Assembly (NCBI RefSeq): GCF_001424425.1
Contig: NZ_LMPT01000022.1
Location: 326,858 to 390,857, forward strand
Direction: 5' to 3'
DNA length: 64,000 nt
Source of the DNA: Acidovorax sp. Leaf191
Lineage (GTDB): Bacteria > Pseudomonadota > Gammaproteobacteria > Burkholderiales > Burkholderiaceae_C
Shown: piece after piece, positions 25,815 to 32,514 of the stretch
Position numbering within the stretch: position 1 is the stretch's first letter
How the letters are laid out: every line of letters begins with the position of its first letter
Program-made: the position numbers and the translations under genes
The notes under the pieces: model-generated
The model's input: only the letters and a program-made list of their open reading frames with translations
What the model was told of the DNA's origin: nothing
Database searches by the model: none

Positions 25815-26180
25815 ATGTACCTGATCGTCATCGTCTGGACCTACGTCACCCTCATGATGGCCGTGGCCGAAGCCACCAGCCCGGTCGGCACCGTGCTGGG
25901 GGCCATCGTCACCTTCGTGCTGTATGGACTGCTGCCCATGAGCATCCTGGTGTACATCCTCGGAACACCGTCCCGCAAACGCAAGATCAAGGCGCGCCAG
26001 GCGGCCGAGCAGGCTGCGTACGACGCACAGCAAGCGGCAGCCAAATCAGTGGATGCAGACGTCAACGGCGATGTGGTTGACCTGACACCTGCACCAGGGT
26101 CAGTCGCGCCAGATGCAGGCGGCGAAGCGCCCGCTACTCCCCAAGGTGCCGCTGTCGCGCCGGTGCGAAAAGAACCGTGA
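25815..26180 (+). CDS. small membrane protein of unknown function
   Basis: A 121-residue protein. Residues 3-50 form two hydrophobic helices (VIVWTYVTLMMAVAEATSP and GAIVTFVLYGLLPMSILVYIL); then a basic segment SRKRKIKARQ and a Gln/Ala-rich and Pro/Ala-rich cytoplasmic tail. It is divergent from phaC with 134 bp between starts. Its last 81 bases overlap the 3' end of pgeF on the other strand, so its tail is encoded opposite conserved pgeF sequence. No function assigned. Confidence 0.72.
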   Translation: MYLIVIVWTYVTLMMAVAEATSPVGTVLGAIVTFVLYGLLPMSILVYILGTPSRKRKIKARQAAEQAAYDAQQAAAKSVDADVNGDVVDLTPAPGSVAPDAGGEAPATPQGAAVAPVRKEP

Positions 26181-26996
26181 GGCATTGGTCACCGTGCACC
26201 AGGCTGCGCTGCTGTCATTGCCGTAGATGCTGGTGATGCCCAGCGCCTGCAACCGCAGCCGCGCCAGCCCCGCCAGATCGCACAGGTACTTGCCCGGCAT
26301 GCCCGCGCGGGGCGTGAAGCAGGCCTGCGCAGCCGCAGACACGTCGCAGAACGCGGCCCGCACCTCGGCACCGACCTCGAATGCGGTGGGCCCGATACAA
26401 GGACCTAGCCATGCCATGGTGTCCGGTGCGGCACCAGCGGTCGCCCCCGCAGGTGCTGCCAGGACGTTTGCTTCGATATTGATAGCGCCTGGCGCTTGAT
26501 GGGCAAGCGCAAGAGCACCAAAGCGCTCTACCACAGCCTCCAGCACACCTTGGCCGCCCTGCCCCGCCAAGCCGCGCCACCCTGCATGCGCTGCAGCCAC
26601 CACAGTGCCTGATCGATGTGCCACCAGCACCGGCAGGCAGTCGGCCACCATGATCGTGCAGGCCACGCCGGTGTCCGTGGCCACGCAGGCATCGGCATCG
26701 GTGCCATCGGCCGTGGCGTGGTCAAGCTGCACCACGCCGTCGCCATGCACCTGGTTCAAAAAGACGGGCCGCACGCCGGCGGACACGGCCTGCACACGGG
26801 CCTGCAAGCGCAGGCGGTTGGTGTGCACGGCCGCGGGGTCGTCGCCCACATGGGTGCCCAGGTTCAGGCTGTCGTAGGGCGGCTGGCTGACCCCGCCGGT
26901 GCGCGTGGTGCACAGCGCATGCACGCCCGGTGGCGCAGGCCAGTCGGGCACCAGCCAGTCGGCGCTGGCCCCTGGGGCAGCAGTGTGGCCGGTCAA
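26100..26996 (-). CDS. pgeF: peptidoglycan editing factor PgeF / YfiH (laccase-domain) family protein
   Basis: A 298-residue member of the multicopper-polyphenol-oxidase (YfiH) family, whose Escherichia coli member removes misincorporated L-Ser from muropeptide precursors. Metal-site motifs: NQVHGDGV, ADCLPVLV, AAAHAGWRGLAG, LGPCIGPTAFEVG, CDLAGLARLRL and RFFSHRRD near the C-terminus. About 14 extra residues (160-173, ALAHQAPGAINIEA) are encoded by a family A repeat. The probable TTG start (26994-26996) shares bases with the maiA stop codon, so the genes are coupled. The 3' end overlaps the convergent membrane-protein gene by 81 bases. Confidence 0.88.
   Translation of the reverse strand: MTGHTAAPGASADWLVPDWPAPPGVHALCTTRTGGVSQPPYDSLNLGTHVGDDPAAVHTNRLRLQARVQAVSAGVRPVFLNQVHGDGVVQLDHATADGTDADACVATDTGVACTIMVADCLPVLVAHRSGTVVAAAHAGWRGLAGQGGQGVLEAVVERFGALALAHQAPGAINIEANVLAAPAGATAGAAPDTMAWLGPCIGPTAFEVGAEVRAAFCDVSAAAQACFTPRAGMPGKYLCDLAGLARLRLQALGITSIYGNDSSAAWCTVTNASRFFSHRRDSGTLGSSGRFAACIWRD
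26478..26516 (+). repeat. family A dispersed palindromic repeat inside pgeF, copy 5
   Basis: ATTGATAGCGCCTGGCGCTT followed by GATGGGCAAGCGCAAGAG, matching the intergenic core. It is read antisense within pgeF and kept in frame. Confidence 0.75.
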
Positions 26997-27661
26997 GCTT
27001 CGTGGTCCGGGCAGGCCGAAGGCTGGGCCTTCTGGAATGCAGGCAGTGCCATGCACGCCACGTGCACGCCCATGGTGAGCGGCAGGCCGTCCAGGTTCAC
27101 CTTGAAACGCTGGGCATTGAAGATCTGCGGCACCAGGCAACAATCGGCCAGCGTGGGCGTGTCGCCCCAGCACAGCAGCGACGGCGGCAGGCCCTGGCTC
27201 TCGCGCTCCTGTGCCAGCAGGCCCAGCTGGCGCTCGAACGCCTCCAGCCCGCTGCGGGCCCAGTGGTGGTACCACGCGTTCTTGGCGTCCTCGTCCACCT
27301 TGAGTTCATGCACCAGGTACTTGAGCACCCGCAGGTTGTTGATGGGATGGATCTCGCACGCCACCATCTGTGCCAGCGCACGCACCCGTGCTCGTGCCAG
27401 CGGGTCGGCGGGCAGCAGCGCGGGCGTGGGATGCGTTTCGTCGAGGTATTCGATGATGGCCATCGACTGCACCAGCGCTGCGCCATCGTCGGTTATCAGC
27501 GTGGGCAAGAGCGCATCGCCCACGCGGCTGACGTAGGCCGGTTGCCGGTGCTCGCCTTTGACCAGGTGCACCGGCAGGTAGTCGTAGTCCAGGCCCTTGA
27601 TCGCCAGCGCGATGCGCACGCGGTAGGACGCGGAAGAGCGAAAGTAGTTGTAGAGCTGCAT
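26993..27661 (-). CDS. maiA: maleylacetoacetate/maleylpyruvate isomerase (zeta-class GST)
   Basis: A 222-residue glutathione-dependent cis-trans isomerase. N-terminal thioredoxin-fold motif YNYFRSSASYRVRIALAIKG holds the SSxxxxRVR glutathione site of zeta-class enzymes; DDGAALVQSMAIIEYLDETHP and the C-terminal helical domain follow. It acts on maleylacetoacetate (tyrosine route) or maleylpyruvate (gentisate route). A fumarylacetoacetase-family gene and a MarR regulator lie just upstream, as in nag/gentisate clusters, so either name (maiA or nagL) could apply. Confidence 0.88.
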   Translation of the reverse strand: MQLYNYFRSSASYRVRIALAIKGLDYDYLPVHLVKGEHRQPAYVSRVGDALLPTLITDDGAALVQSMAIIEYLDETHPTPALLPADPLARARVRALAQMVACEIHPINNLRVLKYLVHELKVDEDAKNAWYHHWARSGLEAFERQLGLLAQERESQGLPPSLLCWGDTPTLADCCLVPQIFNAQRFKVNLDGLPLTMGVHVACMALPAFQKAQPSACPDHEA

Positions 27662-27749
27662 GCGAAGGTCTCGGGATGGGTACGGCGCACTGCACGCCGG
27701 GGTGGTGGGCGGGGTGCGCCGTCGGCGCGTGTCGCCGGGCCGGGTGCAA

Positions 27750-28205
27750 TCAGGCGCCCGAGGCGCCCGCGGGGTCCTGGTGGTGGTAGACCACCTTGGT
27801 CAGCATGGCCATGAGGTCGCTGCGCTCCTGCGCATCGAGCGGGGCCATCAGGCGCTCCTGCACGCGCTGTGCGGCGTCGCGCATCTGCAGGGCCGCGACT
27901 TCGCCCTCCGGGGTGATCCACAGCAGCTTGCGGCGGCGGTCGCGGGTGTCGGGTTCGCGGCGGATCCAGCCGCGCTTTTCGAGCCGGCCGATCACCGAGC
28001 CCGACGTGGCCGCATCGAATGCGACGCGCGATGCCAAGGTGACCTGGTCCTCGCCCGGCTGGGCCAGCAGCTCGTGCAGGATGGCGAACTGCACCGGCGT
28101 CACATCGAACCCGGCCGTCTCTTCCATGAAAAGTGCCACGGTCCGCTGGTGTGCGCGGCGAACCAGGTGGCCTGGCGTGTTGTGGAAATCGAAGCTCTTT
28201 GCCAT
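27750..28205 (-). CDS. MarR-family transcriptional regulator
   Basis: A 151-residue winged-helix regulator. DNA-binding region around residues 60-95 (LASRVAFDAATSGSVIGRLEKRGWIRREPD), with the wing DRRRKLLWITPEG. MarR proteins usually repress nearby catabolic genes until an aromatic ligand binds. It is divergent from the fumarylacetoacetase-family gene (195 bp apart) and upstream of maiA on the same strand, so control of both is likely. Start ATG 28205 is preferred; an upstream extension has unusual composition. Confidence 0.9.
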   Translation of the reverse strand: MAKSFDFHNTPGHLVRRAHQRTVALFMEETAGFDVTPVQFAILHELLAQPGEDQVTLASRVAFDAATSGSVIGRLEKRGWIRREPDTRDRRRKLLWITPEGEVAALQMRDAAQRVQERLMAPLDAQERSDLMAMLTKVVYHHQDPAGASGA

Positions 28206-28399
28206 GGGCGCGAGTGTAGCCTCTGGCAGCGCGGGCCTTGCAGCCATGGCACACTGCCACTTTCGGGCTGGCTGCGGTGCCCCTGGGTCCACAGACCCCG
28301 TCGCCGCGCTTGTCACGGCCCGTTGCGGCCCGTGGCGGCTGGACAACGGCCGGGCCCGTCATTCACATCATCGAGCGACACAAGAAAAGAAAGGCAGAC

Positions 28400-29095
28400 A
28401 TGAGCTACGTGTTTTCTCCCGCGCCGGTGGCCAGCGTGCCCGTGGTGGGCAGCGGCGACCGTTTTCCCGTCCACCGCATCTACTGCGTGGGCCGCAACTA
28501 CGAAGAGCATGCCAAGGAGATGGGCTTCACCGGCCGCGAGCCGCCCTTCTTCTTCATGAAGCCGGCCGATGCCATCGTGGTGGTCAACGCGGGCGAAACG
28601 GGCCAGCTGCCCTACCCCACCCTCACCGCCAACCTGCACCACGAGATCGAGCTGGTGGTGGCCATTGGCAAGGGCGGCAAGAACATCGCTGCCGCCGACG
28701 CGCTCTCGCACATCTACGGCTACGCCGTGGGCCTGGACATGACGCGCCGCGACCTGCAGAACGACATGAAGAAGCAAGGCCGCCCCTGGTGCATCGGCAA
28801 GGGCTTTGACGCCAGCGCACCCATCGGCCCCATCACGCCCGCAGCCCAGGCGGGCGACGTCGCCAACGCCGGCATCTGGCTGCAGGTCAACGGTGCCGAC
28901 AAGCAGCGCAGCACCGTGGCGCAGTTGATCTGGAACATCGCCGAGACCATCGAGCACCTGTCCGCAGCCTGGGAGCTACAGCCCGGCGACCTGATCTACA
29001 CGGGCACCCCCGAGGGCGTGGGCGCCGTGGTACGCGGTGATGTGCTGGAAGGTGGCGTGGAAGGCCTGGGCACGCTGCGCCTGACCGTGGTGTGA
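28400..29095 (+). CDS. fumarylacetoacetate hydrolase family protein (probable fumarylpyruvate hydrolase)
   Basis: A 231-residue FAH-family enzyme. Features: YCVGRNYEEHAKEMG at the N-terminus, metal ligands in the LHHEIELVVAIGKGG segment and GYAVGLDMTRRDLQ, then TGTPEGVGAVVRGD near the C-terminus. This short form matches fumarylpyruvate hydrolases (NagK) and YcgM acylpyruvases rather than the 420-residue tyrosine-pathway FAH. The neighbouring maleylpyruvate isomerase-like gene and MarR regulator support the gentisate pathway. ATG preceded by AAAGGCAG. Confidence 0.88.
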   Translation: MSYVFSPAPVASVPVVGSGDRFPVHRIYCVGRNYEEHAKEMGFTGREPPFFFMKPADAIVVVNAGETGQLPYPTLTANLHHEIELVVAIGKGGKNIAAADALSHIYGYAVGLDMTRRDLQNDMKKQGRPWCIGKGFDASAPIGPITPAAQAGDVANAGIWLQVNGADKQRSTVAQLIWNIAETIEHLSAAWELQPGDLIYTGTPEGVGAVVRGDVLEGGVEGLGTLRLTVV

Positions 29096-29190
29096 CCACC
29101 GACGGCGCGTGCGCCGTGGCCCGCTGTGGACGGCCTTGCATTGGCCGGCCCTGCGCACAGGCCTTGGCGCCCGCGCCGCCCGCTACACTA

Positions 29191-29240
29191 TGCTTTTCAT
29201 AGCTGCTTGCGCATGCTGAACAAGCGGTAGCGGCCTATTT
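29191..29240 (+). repeat. family A dispersed palindromic repeat, copy 6
   Basis: TTTTCATAGCTGCTTGCGCA followed by TGCTGAACAAGCGGTAGCGG. It lies just before the Nudix hydrolase gene and may be part of its 5' leader. Confidence 0.75.
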
Positions 29241-29256
29241 GAACCAAAAACCACGC

Positions 29257-29808
29257 ATGACCTTCCGCAGCCCCATCCAACACTGCCGCGCCTGCGGCAC
29301 CGCCGTGGTCTACCGCCTGCCCGACGACGGCGATACCAAGCTGCGTGCCGTCTGCCCTGCCTGCAACACCGTGCACTACGAAAACCCGCTCAATGTGGTG
29401 GGCACGGTGCCCGTCATGGCGGATGGGCGCGTGCTGCTGTGCAAGCGCAACATCGAGCCGCGCCGGGGCAAGTGGACGCTGCCGGCCGGGTTCATGGAGC
29501 TGGAAGAAACCACGGCCCAGGGCGCCGCGCGCGAGACGGATGAGGAAGCCGGTGCGCAGATCGAGATGGGCCCGCTGTTCAGCCTGCTCAATGTGCCCCG
29601 CGTGGGGCAGGTGCATTTCTTCTACCGGGCCCACTTGCTCAGCGACCAGTTCAACCCGGGTTTCGAGACCATCGAGGCGCGCCTGTTCACCGAAGACGAG
29701 ATCCCGTGGGACGAGATCGCCTTTCGCACGGTCAAGGAAACGCTGGAGGCCTACTTCGCGGACCGCAAGGCGGGCAGCTTCGGACTGCACTGCATCGACA
29801 TCGAGTAG
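29257..29808 (+). CDS. Nudix hydrolase with N-terminal zinc ribbon
   Basis: A 183-residue protein. Residues 8-45 hold a zinc ribbon (HCRACG...CPACN) and a Nudix domain follows, with GFMELEETTAQGAARETDEEAG matching the GX5EX7REUXEEXGU box and coordinating Mg. This domain pair occurs in NudC-like and ADP-ribose or NADH-type pyrophosphatases; the real substrate is unknown. ATG 29257 is used; a TTG at 29239 inside the repeat leader is in frame. Confidence 0.85.
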   Translation: MTFRSPIQHCRACGTAVVYRLPDDGDTKLRAVCPACNTVHYENPLNVVGTVPVMADGRVLLCKRNIEPRRGKWTLPAGFMELEETTAQGAARETDEEAGAQIEMGPLFSLLNVPRVGQVHFFYRAHLLSDQFNPGFETIEARLFTEDEIPWDEIAFRTVKETLEAYFADRKAGSFGLHCIDIE

Positions 29809-29867
29809 CGAGCCGCGAGCCGCACAGCGACACGCTGGCGGTCGCACCCCACCCCACCCTACCCACC

Positions 29868-30092
29868 ATGCCCTTGCCTTCTGCCCCACCCACTGCGGCG
29901 GCACCACCGGACGGGATGCCCAGCTACCGGTTGCTCACCGGCCCCGACGATGCCGCGTTCTGCCGCCGGGTGAGCGATGCGCTGGCGCTGGGCTACGTGC
30001 TGCACGGCTCGCCCGCAGCCACGTTCAACGGCCAGACCGTGATCGTGGCGCAGGCGGTCATCTGGCCGGGCGTTCGGCACACAACGCTGTAG
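29868..30092 (+). CDS. DUF1737 domain-containing small protein
   Basis: A 74-residue protein whose residues 19-65 match DUF1737: YRLLTGPDDAAFCRRVSDAL, GYVLHGSPAATFNG and VIVAQAVIWP. Short, soluble, function unknown in the family. It follows the Nudix gene on the same strand by about 60 bases and is convergent with the penicillin-binding protein gene. Confidence 0.8.
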   Translation: MPLPSAPPTAAAPPDGMPSYRLLTGPDDAAFCRRVSDALALGYVLHGSPAATFNGQTVIVAQAVIWPGVRHTTL

Positions 30093-30159
30093 GCAGGCAT
30101 CGGCGAGGCAACGCTGCCACGACCAGAGCGATGACTCCAGCGCTGCGCATGTCTGACCG

Positions 30160-32487
30160 CTAACCGCCCGTGCGTTCCTCGGCGGGCACCGGTGGTGCCG
30201 TCGAACCCGGTGGGTCGTGCGTCACCGGTGGCAGCCCGCCGGGCCCTTGGCCCGGCATCTGGGGCTGCGACTGCGGGTCGCCGCCGAACAACCCACGGAT
30301 CCAGTCGCGCATCGCGCCGAGCGGGGCATCGGCCGGAGGCGGCATCTGCGACGGCGGCGGCGTGGTGTCGAACTCGTCGAAGAAGCGCTCCTGGCCGTCG
30401 ATCACCTTGGTGCGGATGGCCTGCTGCATGAAGTCGCCCACCATGGGCAGCGCGCTGCGGGCGCCCTGACCCCAGTGGTCGCTGCGCAGCGTGATGCGGC
30501 CGTCGTTGAAGCCCGCCCAGGCGCCCGCCACCACGTGGGGCTGCATCAGGATGAACCAGCCGTCCGTGTTGTCCTGCGTGGTGCCCGTCTTGCCCGCCAC
30601 GTCGGCCTGGATGCCGTAGCGCGAGCGGATCGCCGTGGCCGTGCCCCGGTCCACCGCACCGCGCATGGTGTTGCGCAGCACCTGGGCGGCGCGCGCGTCG
30701 AAGACGGCCTCGGGCACGGGCTTGGCAAAGGTCTCCAGCACCTTGCCGTGGCGGTCCTCGATGCTGGTGATGAGCACCGGCTCCACATAGCGGCCCAGGT
30801 TCACGATGCTGCTGTAGGCCGAGATCATCTCCTTGAGCGTCACCGGGCTCGTGCCGAGTGCCAGCGAGGGCACTTCTTCCAGCGGCGACTGGCGCACGCC
30901 CAGCGCCCGCGCCACCTCGGCCACGCGGGCCGGGCCCACCTGGTGCATCACCTGGGCGGTGATGGTGTTCTTGGACAGCGCCAGGCCGTCGGCCAGGCTC
31001 ATCGGCTGGTCGCTCGGCGGGCCGCCGTCGGTGGGGCGCCACACGCGGCCGCCACCCAGCGGGATCTCTACCGCGGCGTCCATCAGCATGTCGGTGGGCT
31101 GGGCGCCCTGCGCAAACGCGGCGCCGTAGACGAAGGGCTTGAAGGTGGAGCCCGGCTGGCGGCGCGCTGCCTGCACATGGTCGAACGGGTCCTGCGCGAA
31201 GTCGCGGCTGCCCACCCAGGCCAGCACGTGGCCGGTGACAGGGTCCTGCGCCAGAAAGCCGGCCTGCACGCGCGTCTTGTCGGCGCGCAGCTTCTGCAGG
31301 AAGGCCTCGTCCGCCAGCAGCGCCTTCTGGGCGTCCTCGGGCGTCTCGCCCTTGTCCACGGCCGCGCGGAACTCGGCGCTTTCGCGCACCAGCGTCTGCA
31401 CCAGCTCGTTGCCCGGCCCCCAGCCGTCGCGCTTGCTCCAGGCGGCGTCGGCCACCGTTTGCAGCTGCTTGCCCTGGCGGGCCACGGCCTGGTTGGCAAA
31501 GTTCTGCAGCCGCGAGTCGATGGTGGTGCGGATCACCAGGCCATCGGCATACAGGTTGTAGCCATGGCTGTCGGCCCAGTCGATGAGCTGCTTGCGCAGC
31601 TGCATCGCAAAGTGCGGCGCCGGGCCCATGACCTCGGTCTGGCGCTCGAAGTTGACGCGCAGCGGCCGCTTTTGCAGGTCGTCGAACTGCGCCTGCTCGA
31701 GCTTGCCGCGCTTGACCATCTGCGACAGCACGGTGTTGCGCCGCGCCTGGGCGCGCTCGGGGTTGAGCACGGGGTTGTAGTAGGCCGTGCCCTTGAGCAT
31801 GCCGATCAGCGTGGCGCTTTCCAGCACACTGAGCTTGTCGGCCGACTTGTCGAAGTACGTGCGGGCCGCCATCTCGATGCCGTAGGCGTTGTACAGAAAC
31901 GGTACGGTGTTGAGGTACGTCTCCAGCACCTCGTCCTTGCTGTACGAGGCCTCGATCTTCACCGCCGTGATCGCCTCCTTGAGCTTGCGCGTCAAGGCCT
32001 GCGGAAACACCCGTGAACGGCCGATCTCGTCCGGGAACAGATTGCGCGCCAGCTGCTGCGTGATGGTGGAGCCGCCCTGCGGGTCCCCCCGCAGCGTATG
32101 AACCACCGACGACGCCGTGCGGCGCCAGTCGAGCCCGAAGTGGTTGTAGAAACGGTGGTCCTCGGTGGCGATCAGCGCGTCCACCACGTGGGGCGAGATC
32201 TTGTCGAGCTCGACCCATTCGCGGTTCGCCCAGCGGTACTCGGCCAGCAGCTTGCCGTCCACCGACATGAGCTGCGCGGGCAGCTCGCTCTTGGCCTTGC
32301 GGATGTCGGCGGTGGACGGCGTGAAAGGGATCAGCGCCAGCGTGTACACCAGCACCGCCGCGGGCACCGACAGCGCCCCCCAGAACAGTGCCAGGCGCAG
32401 CGGCCGGGGCATCCAGGCGAACAGGCCCGCCAGCCAGCGGAAGAACGCCGCGGCACGGGCCTTGAAGGAAAGCAGCAATGTGCGCAT
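30160..32487 (-). CDS. penicillin-binding protein 1A (bifunctional peptidoglycan synthase)
   Basis: A 775-residue class A penicillin-binding protein. One membrane anchor at residues 30-55; glycosyltransferase (GT51) domain with catalytic Glu109 in ATEDHRFYNHFGLD and GGSTITQQLARNL; an OB-like region; and a transpeptidase domain with SXXK as GSTFKPF near residue 450, SKNTIT (SXN) and KTGTTQ near 632. The Pro-rich C-terminus has no known domain. ATG 32487 lies 27 bases after the ligA stop. It ends a leftward cell-division/DNA block with smc, zipA and ligA. Confidence 0.94.
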   Translation of the reverse strand: MRTLLLSFKARAAAFFRWLAGLFAWMPRPLRLALFWGALSVPAAVLVYTLALIPFTPSTADIRKAKSELPAQLMSVDGKLLAEYRWANREWVELDKISPHVVDALIATEDHRFYNHFGLDWRRTASSVVHTLRGDPQGGSTITQQLARNLFPDEIGRSRVFPQALTRKLKEAITAVKIEASYSKDEVLETYLNTVPFLYNAYGIEMAARTYFDKSADKLSVLESATLIGMLKGTAYYNPVLNPERAQARRNTVLSQMVKRGKLEQAQFDDLQKRPLRVNFERQTEVMGPAPHFAMQLRKQLIDWADSHGYNLYADGLVIRTTIDSRLQNFANQAVARQGKQLQTVADAAWSKRDGWGPGNELVQTLVRESAEFRAAVDKGETPEDAQKALLADEAFLQKLRADKTRVQAGFLAQDPVTGHVLAWVGSRDFAQDPFDHVQAARRQPGSTFKPFVYGAAFAQGAQPTDMLMDAAVEIPLGGGRVWRPTDGGPPSDQPMSLADGLALSKNTITAQVMHQVGPARVAEVARALGVRQSPLEEVPSLALGTSPVTLKEMISAYSSIVNLGRYVEPVLITSIEDRHGKVLETFAKPVPEAVFDARAAQVLRNTMRGAVDRGTATAIRSRYGIQADVAGKTGTTQDNTDGWFILMQPHVVAGAWAGFNDGRITLRSDHWGQGARSALPMVGDFMQQAIRTKVIDGQERFFDEFDTTPPPSQMPPPADAPLGAMRDWIRGLFGGDPQSQPQMPGQGPGGLPPVTHDPPGSTAPPVPAEERTGG

Positions 32488-32514
32488 CAAAAACTCGAAA
32501 AAATGAAAGGTGCC

